From positions 47,650 through 111,649 of the forward strand of contig NZ_JAHKRN010000028.1 in NCBI RefSeq assembly GCF_019396385.1: a stretch of DNA of 64,000 nt, in the 5' to 3' direction. The stretch comes from Nonomuraea harbinensis. GTDB taxonomy: Bacteria; Actinomycetota; Actinomycetes; Streptosporangiales; Streptosporangiaceae. The notes below the pieces were generated by a model. The model saw nothing but the letters and a program-made list of their open reading frames with translations, was not told the origin of the DNA and searched no databases. Shown in pieces: positions 15,613 to 23,697 of this stretch. The number at the start of each line of letters is the position of its first letter. Within the stretch, counting starts at the first letter, position 1. The position numbers were made by a program, and so were the translations under genes.

Positions 15613-16344
15613 TCATGTGACCGGGTAGGCGTCCTCAAGTTCGTGCCGGTCAGCGGGAAGCAGCACCTCAACCACGACCAGCGGCCGGCTGGAAGCGTCC
15701 CGGACCGCCCCGAACACGGCCAGGAGCGGCACGTTCTTCGGCATGCCGAGTTGCTTGGCCTCCTGGCCGGTGGGCATGCGCGCGGTGATCTGCTCCACGA
15801 TGTGATCGAAGCGCACCCCCTTGCGCGACGTCAGATGCTCACGGATGCCCTCCCGCAACGGCTCACCACTGGTCAAGTCCGTGCCCTCCGACAACTCCAA
15901 GGGCAACCACAACGACACCAGCTCAGTCGGCTCACCGTCACCGGCCACCAGGCGCCGACGCAGGAACGCCCTGCTCTTGGACGGCATCTCCAACAGCGAC
16001 GCCACCCGGTTGGACGGTGTCACCGCGCCCGCCTCCACCAGCTCACCGGGAGTATCGGTCTCCGGGTTGGCCAGGTACGCCTGTCCGGGCCGGTTGGACT
16101 CCATCGACGCCATCGCGGGACGGCCACGTACGAAACGGCCCTTGCCCTGCTGGGAGTCGATCCAGCCCTGCTCACGCAGCACCCGCAGCGCGGCGACCAC
16201 GGTAGGCCGGGACACACTGAACTCTTTGATGAGCTGGTGTTCACTGGGCAGGAGGGAGCCCGGTGGGTACGTTCCCGACTCGATACGCCGCTGAAGGGCC
16301 TGCACAAGCTGCGCATACTTCGGCGGTACGGACTCAAGTGACAT
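15613..16344 (-). CDS. HutC-subfamily GntR repressor (KorSA-like)
   Basis: 243 residues. An N-terminal winged helix (YAQLVQALQRRIESGTYPPGS ... SEHQLIKEFSVSRPTVVAALRVLREQGW) is followed by a UTRA ligand domain (about 90-240). KorSA of pSAM2 belongs to this subfamily and represses pra and itself. Start ATG 16344 (MSLESVPPKYAQL) is preferred over the longer frame because the helix-turn-helix begins soon after. A CAAGT half-site overlaps the start codon region, consistent with autoregulation. Candidate operators lie at 14861-14917. Confidence 0.88.
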   Translation of the reverse strand: MSLESVPPKYAQLVQALQRRIESGTYPPGSLLPSEHQLIKEFSVSRPTVVAALRVLREQGWIDSQQGKGRFVRGRPAMASMESNRPGQAYLANPETDTPGELVEAGAVTPSNRVASLLEMPSKSRAFLRRRLVAGDGEPTELVSLWLPLELSEGTDLTSGEPLREGIREHLTSRKGVRFDHIVEQITARMPTGQEAKQLGMPKNVPLLAVFGAVRDASSRPLVVVEVLLPADRHELEDAYPVT

Positions 16345-16590
16345 TTTGACCGTCCAACACCCGACAGGTTGTTTTACCAAGTCTGAGCGTAACCTGGATC
16401 AGTCCGCTCCGTCCACGCATTCCGCTGACGTGCGGGAAGAAGGCCCGGCAGGCAGTCGCGGAGGAACGGGGGCGACCCTCCATGGGCATGGACTCGACCA
16501 CCTGCCGGGCGATGAGACGCGACGAGGCTGGGAAGGACCGCCCCGTACCCCTCCGAACGGGGACTGGCGCCACCTCGCCGCGCCGGCCTC

Positions 16591-16872
16591 TTACTTGGCG
16601 GCGCACTCCGCCAAGACGCTCGCCGCCCCCTCCACATCCCCGACCGGATGCCGCTTCTCGGCGCTCTGCCAGGAGAAGTACGCACCGCCGTACCCGACGA
16701 ACACCCACACCGGCAGCCCCGGATCGGGTCGGCGCACGATGAGCGCACTGTTGTCCGGCAGCAACTCGGCCTCGACGCCGAGGCTCGTGAGTCGCTCGCG
16801 CAACTGGGCCAGGGCGCGCCCGTCCCTCTGCTGCCCGAGCCCGTTCGTGGCCGCCAGCATGATCGGATTCAT
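16591..16872 (-). CDS. AICE hypothetical protein
   Basis: 93 residues starting at ATG 16872 with AAGGAAC upstream. The sequence has a helical first half (LAQLRERLTSLGVEAELL) and a beta-rich second half (SALIVRRPDPGLPVWVFVGYGGAYFSWQS). It is typical of small proteins often found near GntR/XRE genes in actinomycete elements; no function known. The ATG overlaps the stop of the zinc-finger gene upstream by 4 bases. Confidence 0.7.
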   Translation of the reverse strand: MNPIMLAATNGLGQQRDGRALAQLRERLTSLGVEAELLPDNSALIVRRPDPGLPVWVFVGYGGAYFSWQSAEKRHPVGDVEGAASVLAECAAK

Positions 16873-17063
16873 CTCTCGTTCCTTTCGGCCTGGCCTTCGC
16901 CGAGGCAGTCGAGACACTTACGCTCCTCGATCTCTTCCGCCCCCTCTCCGCCAGTGCCGATCAGGAGGGCGCGGCACGAGCCTTTGAGCTTGTAACCGCG
17001 TCCCCGGCACGCCGGGCAGGGGCCTGTCTCGCAGTTCTTCTCTGGCCGGGTCACCGTCGCCAT
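16869..17063 (-). CDS. Small DnaJ-type zinc-finger protein
   Basis: 64 residues with two CxxC(x)GxG-like knuckles: CPACRGRGYKLKG and CLDCLGEGQAE. This resembles half of the DnaJ cysteine-rich domain, which binds zinc and unfolded protein. The ATG at 17063 abuts GAGGAG directly; the GTG at 17054 would have 9 bases of spacing and may be the true start. It is coupled by ATGA to the next gene. Confidence 0.7.
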   Translation of the reverse strand: MATVTRPEKNCETGPCPACRGRGYKLKGSCRALLIGTGGEGAEEIEERKCLDCLGEGQAERNER

Positions 17064-17221
17064 CTCCTCGCGAGTCGTTTCCGGTACTCCCTACGGCGGA
17101 AGTCCGCTGCACTTACCTTGTTGATTGATGGCAAGTCCACCGGCAAAGCAGAATGAGGGGACCCGCCGATAGGCCCCCCTCTTAACCCCTTTTCGATCTT
17201 CGCTCGGAAAGAAGGCCAGAA

Positions 17222-18606
17222 ATGCCCGAAGCGACACCAAATAAGCGACTTCGGACTGGCGTCAGAATGCCGGTTTGACCCGAGCCGAAATGGCCAAAAT
17301 GGTCAACCTCAGCAAGAGCGGAATCAAGCACGCCCTGACCTGCGACGAGGAACGCATACGCCGCTGGGAAGCAGGCGAGGTCACATGGCCCCGCGAGCCC
17401 TACCGGCTGGCACTGGCCGAGGTCACCCACCTCGACCCGGAAGACCTGGGCTTCACCCCCACCAAACGCGCACGTACGCTCACAAAGACCTCCACAATGG
17501 TCGACAGCGTCACAAAAGCACCAAGCGTTGTGGATCTCGTCGGACCAGGAGAGGACGAGACGGACGTGCGACGCCGTGAATTCGTCGGCCTGACCGGAGC
17601 AGCACTCTTCAGCGCCGTACTCGCCCCACAGGGAACCACCCGAACCGCGGACCTCGATCTCGAAAAGATCGCCGCCACACTCGTCGACTACTCCACCCCG
17701 CCAGACGACCCCATCAACCTCGCATCCCTTGCCGACGCCGTCTCGGCCGCCAAACGCAACTACCAAGCGTGCCGGTACGCCCAGGTGACCGCCAAACTGC
17801 CCACCCTCCTGCGCAAGCTCCGCGCCGCCTGCACATCCCTGCACGGCGATGACCGGCTACGAGCCCACGCCCTGGCCGCCGAGGCATACCACGTGACCGC
17901 CTCCATCTTGCTCAAACAGGAGGACAAGGGCCTCGCCTGGCTCGCCGCAGACCGCAGCGTCCAAGCCGCACACGCCAGTCAGAGCCCGCTCATGATCGGA
18001 TCCAGCTCCCGCATCATCACCCACGCCCTCATGGACGGCGGCCACCACCTCGCCGCCACCGACACCGCACGCGGCGCAGCCCAACGCATGGACGCCGATC
18101 TCTCCGCACCCTCCCCGGACGACCTGTCCATCTACGGATCACTGCTGCTGCGTGGAGCCATCGCCGCCGCCAGCACCGGCAACCGCCACAACACCGCCGA
18201 ACTCCTCGACGAAGCCGCCGAAGCAGGAACAAGACTCGGCCACGACGCCAACCACATGTGGACCGCATTCGGTCCCAACAACGTCCTGTGCCACCGCGTG
18301 AATGTCGCCCTGCGCTTCGGCGACGCCGGCACCGCCATCGACTACGCCCGCCAGGTCGAGCTGGGCCAACTCCCGATCAACGAACGCAAGGCCACCCTGC
18401 TCCTCGACACCTCCCGCGCCTTCCTCATGCGCAACCAGCACGACAAAGCCCTGCACATCCTGCGCGCCGCAGGCGAGATCGCCCCCGAAGAAGTCACCGG
18501 CCGCCCCACAGCTCTCCGGCTCGTACGTGACATCCTGGCAACCGCCCCGATCAGCGTCCGCCGCGAAGCCCGCGAATACGCGGCAACCCTGGGAGTCAAC
18601 GCGTGA
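17222..18606 (+). pseudogene. XRE regulator with tetratricopeptide-like C-terminal domain, frameshifted near the start
   Basis: The ATG at 17222 opens MPEATPNKRLRT, after which the reading continues correctly only in another frame as WRQNAGLTRAEMAKMVNLSKSG. A single missing base near 17256 explains this. The remaining 440 residues have a helix-turn-helix (to about residue 70, GIKHALTCDEERIRRWEAGEVTWPREPYR) and a long helical repeat domain (ALAAEAYHVTASILLK...). Without correction, translation could only begin at TTG 17275 or ATG 17290, cutting into the first helix. The family regulates element functions and is usually paired with a flavoprotein, as here (4-base overlap at 18603). Confidence 0.75.
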
Positions 18607-19136
18607 CCCAACCCGGCAAGGTCCTCTACATCATCGTCTGCGCCGCAGGACCCGCCCCCGACGTCGGCCGCCTCGTCACCCTCGCCCAAGACGCCGGCTG
18701 GACCGTCCAGATCATCGCCACCCCGCCCGCACTCGACTTCATCGACGTTGCCGAACTGGAGAAGCAGACCGGCCGGCCTGTCCGCAGCCAGTACCGCAAA
18801 CCCGACGAACCGAAGTCACCCCGTGCCGACGCCATCATCGTCGCGCCAGCCACCTACAACACGATCAACAAGTTCGCCCAAGGCATCGCCGATACCTACG
18901 CGCTCGGGCTGCTGTCCGAAGCCCCCGGCCTCGGCATCCCCGTCGTCATCCTGCCCTTCGTCAACACCGCCCTGGCCTCACGCACCCCCTTCCAACGCAG
19001 CATCGACCAGCTCCGCGCCGAAGGCGTACACGTACTACTCGGCCCCGGCCAGTTCGAACCCCACCCACCAAGCTCCGGCGCCGAACGCATCGACACCTAC
19101 CCCTGGGCACTTGCACTGGAAAACTTGCCGAATTGA
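18603..19136 (+). CDS. Flavoprotein (HFCD/PPC-decarboxylase fold)
   Basis: 177 residues starting at GTG that overlaps the preceding TGA. The fold markers are LYIIVCAAGPAP at the N terminus, then APATYNTINKFAQGIADTYAL and IPVVILPFVNTALA, matching the flavin-binding homo-oligomeric Cys decarboxylase family. The catalytic His/Cys of true decarboxylases are not evident, so it is probably a flavin-binding partner rather than an enzyme of CoA synthesis. It is consistently encoded after this type of XRE regulator in actinomycete elements and conservons. Confidence 0.85.
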   Translation: MTQPGKVLYIIVCAAGPAPDVGRLVTLAQDAGWTVQIIATPPALDFIDVAELEKQTGRPVRSQYRKPDEPKSPRADAIIVAPATYNTINKFAQGIADTYALGLLSEAPGLGIPVVILPFVNTALASRTPFQRSIDQLRAEGVHVLLGPGQFEPHPPSSGAERIDTYPWALALENLPN

Positions 19137-19441
19137 TCTCTTAGGTATCAAGCGGCGGCGCGGCGCGCCGCCGTACCCCGGCCCTCCGCCCGCCCGCCGT
19201 CCGGGCATGCGGCCTGGGGGCCGGTCCCGGACGGCGGCGGGACACCGGGCCGGGCACCGCACGCCGGCCCGCCGCACTTCCCGAACGCGCCGACCGGGGT
19301 TGCCACACCGCCGCACAGATGCAGCCCGACGATCGCCACAGCATGGCTGGACACCGTACGTGCTCGGGGGCGATCGACGATCCAGGGTTCGTTCCTCACC
19401 CTGGCTCACCGAGCAGCGTGGTTGATCTCTTGGAGGGCACG
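19137..19441. other. Intergenic stretch with terminator-like hairpin
   Basis: About 300 bases without a convincing gene. A perfect 9-bp inverted repeat with a 3-base loop (CGGCGGCGC-GGC-GCGCCGCCG, 19153-19173) lies 16 bases after the flavoprotein stop and is probably its terminator. The rest is GC-rich with no recognised element. TTGGAGGGCACG near 19430-19441 is the ribosome site of the next gene. Confidence 0.5.
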
Positions 19442-19807
19442 ATGAGCGGCATGCCGAAGAATCCGCCTGAGTCGATGAAACGTCACTTGCGTCAGCGCCT
19501 AAACGACCACGCTCGTTCGCGCTGGCAGTTGTCCGGGATCGACGTGCGTTTCCGTGGCGGATTCGCTTATGTCGAAGCTCGCATGCACGGCGGTGCCTAT
19601 GCGCCGTTGTGCCGCCTGCGCTTTGACGGCCTCCTGGACACCTGGGGCTTCGCAATCTACCTTCCTGGCGGGGGCACCTACCAGGACAGCCTCCTGCCCA
19701 GCGGCTACCCTTCAGGCTCACCCGAGGAAGCCCTCGACTGTGCGTGCGCCTTCCATTTTGCTGACCCTGATGCTCACACCACGCCCCCACCGCTCTCAAC
19801 CAACTAA
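19442..19807 (+). CDS. AICE hypothetical protein
   Basis: 121 residues from ATG 19442, preceded by GGAGGGCACG. Basic N terminus (MKRHLRQRLNDHARSRW), then VRFRGGFAYVEARM and LCRLRFDGLLDTWGFAIYLPGGGTYQDSLLPSG, and a C-terminal acidic/Cys region (EEALDCACAFHFADPD). Proteins of this shape are frequent in actinomycete elements. No function is recognised. It is separated from the flavoprotein by a terminator and probably has its own promoter. Confidence 0.7.
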   Translation: MSGMPKNPPESMKRHLRQRLNDHARSRWQLSGIDVRFRGGFAYVEARMHGGAYAPLCRLRFDGLLDTWGFAIYLPGGGTYQDSLLPSGYPSGSPEEALDCACAFHFADPDAHTTPPPLSTN

Positions 19808-19985
19808 AGCGGTGCAGCGATAGGCAGGAAGGCCCGATTCACAGGGCCTAACCTCTCACGGGGTGTCCGGCGGACCGTGCAATTTCTTGCTGCAGAGGCA
19901 TCCGAATAGTGTCGACGATCGCGTGACTTTTTGAGTATTGACAGCGGATCACCGGGGTCGCGCACCACAGTCTTCCAACTGGTGA

Positions 19986-20141
19986 TCACGCGTGGAGCAG
20001 GATGTGCTGATCAAGTGCGTCGCAGCAGACATCGAAGCCGCTGTGTCGGGGGCATTCGACCTCGCCGGACCGTGAGCAGTAGTAGATGTCCGAGCAACCG
20101 CAGTCAGAGAACTCAGGCAGAGGATCGGGAAGGCTGTTCAT
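19986..20141 (-). CDS. Small Cys-rich protein (tentative)
   Basis: 51 residues from ATG 20141: the centre reads SDCGCSDIYYCSRSGEVECP and continues RHSGFDVCC, seven cysteines in all, arranged like a small zinc-binding protein. Other in-frame starts at 20153 and 20228 exist; no strong ribosome site supports any of them. It lies just inside attR, transcribed toward the element interior. The cysteine spacing argues against a random frame. Confidence 0.5.
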   Translation of the reverse strand: MNSLPDPLPEFSDCGCSDIYYCSRSGEVECPRHSGFDVCCDALDQHILLHA

Positions 20142-20197
20142 GATCGTGGGCATGCGTTGAGGATCCCACGTCGCGAGGAAGAAGCGGGATGGCCGCC

Positions 20198-20219
20198 GGG
20201 CCATTAGCGGGCCCTTAAG
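20198..20219. repeat. Candidate integrase arm-type site, right end
   Basis: GGGCCATTA-GC-GGGCCCTTAAG, a near copy of the paired repeat at 9386-9406, lies 84 bases inside attR. It is followed by GGCGGTCAACGGCGGTCAGT (two GGCGGTCA copies), which may also bind Int or Xis. Confidence 0.5.
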
Positions 20220-20302
20220 GGCGGTCAACGGCGGTCAGTCACGGTCACTCCCGGAGAACCTGCTACCCAGCTCACAGCTCGTACGGCCCACAATCGGGCC
20301 GA

Positions 20303-20346
20303 TTTGCAAGCAGGAAGTCAGGAGTTCGAATCTCCTAGGTTCCACC
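20303..20346 (+). repeat. attR of the AICE
   Basis: Copy of the tRNA-Ala 3' half, identical to attL over 37 bases, then AGGT-TCCACC instead of AGGC-TCCACC, followed by G instead of A. There is no acceptor 5' strand or D arm, so this is not a tRNA gene. It preserves the original chromosomal 3' end of the tRNA. Confidence 0.93.
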
Positions 20347-20354
20347 GCATGTCG

Positions 20355-20388
20355 AAGGCCACATCCCGTGACCGGGAAGTGGCCTTTT
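20355..20388. terminator. Original tRNA-Ala terminator, stranded at attR
   Basis: AAGGCCAC (20355-20362) pairs with GTGGCCTT (20379-20386), with an inner CCCG/CGGG stem and a TTTT run. It lies 9 bases after attR, where the tRNA's own terminator would be before insertion. A close copy is at 25834. Confidence 0.8.
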
Positions 20389-20394
20389 CGATCT

Positions 20395-20421
20395 AGTGTA
20401 GCTGCAGACTGCAGCTACACT
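20395..20421. promoter_or_regulatory. Perfect 13-bp inverted repeat with 1-base spacer
   Basis: AGTGTAGCTGCAG-A-CTGCAGCTACACT. It follows the stranded tRNA terminator and precedes the 3' end of the DEAD-box gene. There is no T-run, so an operator or recombination site is as likely as a terminator. A partial match (TGTGCAGCTGCA) follows the second terminator copy at about 25873. Confidence 0.6.
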
Positions 20422-20470
20422 CGCTGATCGACGTCTTCGAGGTCCTGTTCCGCCGGGCGGTGATCCACCG

Positions 20471-21904
20471 CTACCTGAATCGGCGGCCGTTCCGTCCCGC
20501 CCGACGATCTGCAACCGGTGTGGTGATGGTCACGGGGATCCCTGAGGGAGCCTGGGCGCCCGTGATACGTGCTAGTTCGGCCTCGCCCGAACGGACCTGG
20601 CTGGTCTGCGGGACGATACCGGCGTCGGCCATCAGGCGGGTCATGTCACGGCGCTGGTTGGGCAGGACGAGGGTGACGACGCTGCCGGACTCGCCGGCGC
20701 GGGCGGTGCGGCCGCCGCGGTGCAGGTAGTCCTTGTGGTCGTTGGGCGGGTCGACGTTGACGACGAGGTCGAGGTTGTCGACGTGGATACCGCGGGCCGC
20801 GACGTTGGTCGCCACCAGCACCGTGATGTGGCCGGTCTTGAACTGGGCGAGGGTGCGGGTGCGCTGGGGCTGGGACTTGCCCCCGTGTAGCGCGGCGGCG
20901 CGTACGCCGCTGTTCAGTAGCTTTTCGGTGAGCCGATCCACGGCGTGCTTGGTGTCCAGGAACATGATCACCCGGCCGTCGCGAGCAGCGATCTCCACAG
21001 TGGTGGCCTGCTTGTCGGCGCCTTGGACGTGCAGCACGTGGTGCTCCATCGTGGTGACCGCGCCCGCCGAGGGGTCAACCGAATGGACCACCGGGTCCGT
21101 CAGGTAGCGGCGTACCAATAGGTCGACGTTGCGGTCCAGAGTGGCGGAGAACAGCATCCGCTGGCCCCCGGGACGCACCTGGTCGAGCAGGTGGGTGATC
21201 TGAGGCATGAAGCCCATGTCGGCCATCTGGTCGGCCTCGTCCAGCACGGTGATGCCGACCTGATCCAGGCGGCAGTCGCCGCGCTCGATGAGATCCCTGA
21301 GCCGTCCCGGGGTCGCAACGACGACCTCGGCACCACCACGCAGCGCATTGGCCTGCCGGCCGATCGACATACCGCCGACGACGGTGGCCAGCCGCAGCTT
21401 CAGTGACCGGGCGTACGGGGTGAGCGCGTCGGTGACCTGTTGGGCCAACTCCCGCGTAGGAACGAGGATCAGAGCCAGCGGCTGCCGGGATTCGGCACGC
21501 TGGCCGGAAGTACGGGCGAGCAGGGCCAGGCCGAAGGCGAGTGTCTTGCCTGACCCCGTGCGGCCCCGCCCAAGGACATCCCGGCCGGCCAGGGAGTTCG
21601 GCAGCGTGGCCGCCTGGATCGGGAACGGTTCATTCATACCCTGGCTGGTGAGCGTCTTCATCAGCGCGGGCGGCATGTCGAGTTCAGCGAATGTCGCGGC
21701 TGCGGGCAGGGCCGGGGTGACGGTCACCGGCAGTGCGAACTCCCTTTGAGGAGCGGCGGGACGCCGCCCGTAACCACTGGAACGGCTGGGGGCGCCTGAA
21801 CGGCCCCGAGCGGGCGAGCCGAATCGGTCACCCTTGCCGGCGTTGGCAGAGCTGCCCGTGCGGGTGGGGGAGTAGCGGCCGTGCGTGCGAGTTGCATGGT
21901 TCAT
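20471..21904 (-). CDS. DEAD-box ATP-dependent RNA helicase (RhlE-like)
   Basis: 477 residues from ATG 21904 (GGAAGG upstream). Basic low-complexity N terminus rich in Arg/Gly/Ser (about 1-60), then the helicase core: Q motif FPIQAATLP, motif I GRTGSGKT, Ia PTRELA, Ib TPGRL, II DEAD, III SAT, and C-terminal motifs ATNVAARG and HRGGRTARAG. It unwinds RNA duplexes, often in cold adaptation or ribosome assembly. A cold-shock protein gene lies 0.36 kb upstream on the same strand, supporting a cold-response role. Confidence 0.93.
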   Translation of the reverse strand: MNHATRTHGRYSPTRTGSSANAGKGDRFGSPARGRSGAPSRSSGYGRRPAAPQREFALPVTVTPALPAAATFAELDMPPALMKTLTSQGMNEPFPIQAATLPNSLAGRDVLGRGRTGSGKTLAFGLALLARTSGQRAESRQPLALILVPTRELAQQVTDALTPYARSLKLRLATVVGGMSIGRQANALRGGAEVVVATPGRLRDLIERGDCRLDQVGITVLDEADQMADMGFMPQITHLLDQVRPGGQRMLFSATLDRNVDLLVRRYLTDPVVHSVDPSAGAVTTMEHHVLHVQGADKQATTVEIAARDGRVIMFLDTKHAVDRLTEKLLNSGVRAAALHGGKSQPQRTRTLAQFKTGHITVLVATNVAARGIHVDNLDLVVNVDPPNDHKDYLHRGGRTARAGESGSVVTLVLPNQRRDMTRLMADAGIVPQTSQVRSGEAELARITGAQAPSGIPVTITTPVADRRAGRNGRRFR

Positions 21905-22262
21905 GCAGAACCTTCCTCGATGCGGCACGTGTCAAGTGATTCTCGGCGCGATGAGCGCACAAAGAACAGCGAGCACGAGCCGAAGAAAAGACGAGCCGGG
22001 CCGGCGGAAAACAGCCTGGCCTCGTGCGTCGAAATGGTCGGCATTCGCCGGAAAGAACGGCGGCTGCGATGCCGGTCAGAGGGCTGGAGCGGACTTATGC
22101 CCGAACCGGGGCCATTAGTGGTCCATCCGGTGTGCGGCAGAAGAACAGACATGCTGTCCTGCGCGGCTTGGTGAGGCCGTCACGGCACGTTGGGTACCAC
22201 AAAAGCAACGCGGTGGGGCCCACACCCTACGGCGCGGGCCCCAGCTGCGTGGTGCGTCAGTG
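21905..22262. other. Intergenic region between cold-shock and helicase genes
   Basis: About 360 bases without a supported gene. It should hold the promoter of the helicase. At 22108-22121 GGGGCCATTAGTGG resembles the arm-type repeats inside the AICE ends, possibly a relic of another element. A hairpin-like GGGCCCACACCC...GGCGCGGGCCC near 22215-22242 follows the cold-shock gene and could be its terminator. Confidence 0.4.
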
Positions 22263-22469
22263 TCAGGCGGGAACGATGTTCTCCGCCTGCGGCCCCTTCT
22301 GGCCCTGGGTGACATCGAAGGTCACCTTCTGGCCATCGCGCAGCTCGCGGTAGCCGCCCTGAGAGACGATGTTGGAGTAGTGCGCGAAGACGTCGGCGCC
22401 GCCGCCGTCCTGCTCGATGAAGCCGAAGCCCTTTTCCGCGTTGAACCACTTCACGGTGCCAGAAGCCAT
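22263..22469 (-). CDS. Cold-shock protein (CspA family)
   Basis: 68 residues forming a single cold-shock OB fold with RNP1 KGFGFIEQ and RNP2-like VFAHYSNI. The N terminus MASGTVKWFNAEKG is the classic start. AAAGGAG precedes the ATG by 7 bases, so the longer in-frame upstream extension is rejected. It acts as an RNA chaperone. The long AT-richer leader upstream is typical of temperature-regulated csp genes. Confidence 0.95.
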   Translation of the reverse strand: MASGTVKWFNAEKGFGFIEQDGGGADVFAHYSNIVSQGGYRELRDGQKVTFDVTQGQKGPQAENIVPA

Positions 22470-22834
22470 GTTGATCTCCTTTTGATAGGTGCAAAGCCGA
22501 AATCCGCATTGGACGAACTCCGCGTCGCCGCGATAGGCCCACACCCGGAGGACACCGGAAAACATAAAATGCACCTGAGGCTACATACCGTCAGGTGCAC
22601 ACAAGTTCTTATGGGTACCACAACTGCAACTGGATTCAACCTAGCACACGTTCAGTCGTGCTGCGCATCCCCGCCGCCGTTGCGCCTGAACATCCAGGGC
22701 AGTGACCCGAGTACCAGCGAGGCGGTCGTGCAAGGTGCGCGCGGCCGGGGTCGGCCACCGACCACAGACCGTCCACCAGGAGCACGAACAGCCCGCACCG
22801 TGGCGCACAGCCGGGGACGGGGAAGATGAGCGCG
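22470..22834. other. csp leader and decayed sequence
   Basis: The first 100-150 bases upstream of the cold-shock ATG are relatively AT-rich and probably hold its promoter and leader. Beyond about 22640 the sequence joins a fragment of another element's integrase. The minus-strand reading SLPWMFRRNGGG near 22680 could be the tail of a lost membrane protein. Nothing else is recognised. Confidence 0.4.
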
Positions 22835-23026
22835 CGAACCCGCCCAGCTTGCCGAGGAACACGAACGCGTCCTCTTCTGGCTCGACATACGACGCGAGAT
22901 GTTCGGAGAGCGCCGAAACGTTCACTACCGGGATGCCGACTGTACGGCGACCGGTCTTGGACTTGACCGGGCACAGGCGCATCTCCCCGCCGTCCAGCTC
23001 GATGAGCTGTTCCCGGACCCGGACCG
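22835..23026 (-). pseudogene. Fragment of a second AICE integrase
   Basis: 192 bases align without gaps, about 90% identical, to 9682-9873 of the intact integrase. The encoded piece covers residues about 152-215, e.g. EMRLCPVKSKTGRRTVGIP and HLASYVEPEEDAFVFLGKLGG. Both flanks diverge abruptly. It lacks the catalytic Arg, His and Tyr, so it is a relic. Confidence 0.85.
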
Positions 23027-23072
23027 GCCGCCGCGGATAGTGCCTCCGGTGGGGCGCTCCGGCTCCAGATGA

Positions 23073-23489
23073 TCAGGCGGGAGCGCGTGGCTCGGGCGGG
23101 AATTCACTGCTCAGCAAGCCGTGGAAGATCGAGTTCGGACTGTATTTTGATCGTTCCTCTACGCCAAGACATAGGTAACTCGCGATGACGTGGCCCGAGA
23201 AGTCATCGCCGCTCACGATGAATGTCACGCCCGACGCTCCACTGTCCTCTCCGACAGCGACTACGAGCCCGTTCATCCTGGTCGGAAGGTTGATCAGGTG
23301 GACGACCTGGAAGAGCACTTCGACATGGGGCGTGTCAGGCTCGAACTCCGACCGCACGACGAGGCCACTGTGCGTGGGCACATAGCTCCAGAGGCGGAAG
23401 CGGCGGTCCGGGAAGGCAAGAGGAAGCGCGAGCTCGCCGGGGTAGCAGACTTTGCTCACGGCAGGAGCCCACCACGGCCGGACCCGCAT
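23073..23489 (-). CDS. Hypothetical protein, possible accessory gene
   Basis: 138 residues, no recognised family. The central part has coherent strand-like sequence (FRLWSYVPTHSGLVVRSEFE, VEVLFQVVHLINLPTRMNG, GVTFIVSGDDFSGHVIAS), and lower GC than neighbouring genes, which suggests a real but foreign gene. The start is uncertain and could lie further upstream. It lies next to the integrase fragment, so it may be cargo of the earlier element. Confidence 0.5.
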   Translation of the reverse strand: MRVRPWWAPAVSKVCYPGELALPLAFPDRRFRLWSYVPTHSGLVVRSEFEPDTPHVEVLFQVVHLINLPTRMNGLVVAVGEDSGASGVTFIVSGDDFSGHVIASYLCLGVEERSKYSPNSIFHGLLSSEFPPEPRAPA

Positions 23490-23504
23490 AGCAAGCGATC
23501 TCAG

Positions 23505-23693
23505 CTAAGGGCCGGTTTCGTGCGGAAGCCGCGTGGGTGGAGAGGATGGAAGAGCCGCTTCTGTGGAGTGTCGGCCACGGCCTCTCGGCCAGCGGATCCG
23601 TTCCAGCAGGAACATCACCGGCTCGCACAACACGGAAATGACTACTCCCATCGCGATCACTACCAGTGCGACAACGCGACGGATCCGGCTCAC
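23505..23693 (-). CDS. Small membrane protein (tentative)
   Basis: 62 residues: one hydrophobic helix (VVALVVIAMGVVISVLCEPVMFLL), basic N terminus (MSRIRR) and a polar tail. It lies 5 bases after the end of the 112-residue reading frame upstream and 15 bases before the start of the next, compatible with a three-gene minus-strand operon. Unrecognised. Confidence 0.4.
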   Translation of the reverse strand: MSRIRRVVALVVIAMGVVISVLCEPVMFLLERIRWPRGRGRHSTEAALPSSPPTRLPHETGP

Positions 23694-23697
23694 TCCG

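Larger units (their letters stand above)
9302..20346. mobile_element. pSAM2-like AICE integrated in tRNA-Ala
   Basis: The element is bounded by direct repeats of the tRNA-Ala 3' end and is about 11.0 kb from repeat start to repeat start. Gene order from the tRNA side is integrase, excisionase, RepSA-like HUH initiator, zinc-ribbon protein, TraB-like FtsK translocase, two small proteins, Pra-like protein, then S1-domain protein, KorSA-like GntR repressor, two small proteins, XRE regulator with flavoprotein, and two orphan genes. This matches actinomycete integrative and conjugative elements, which excise, replicate by rolling circle and transfer double-stranded DNA via one FtsK-like protein. 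The shortened integrase and frameshifted regulator suggest decay. Confidence 0.93.

Noticed and set aside
18603..19136. Phosphopantothenoylcysteine decarboxylase (CoaC)
   Set aside because: Flavoprotein fold only; the CoaC catalytic motifs are not evident and the context is a mobile element.
20303..20346. Second tRNA-Ala at attR
   Set aside because: Only the 3' half is present; the acceptor 5' strand, D arm and anticodon 5' stem are missing.
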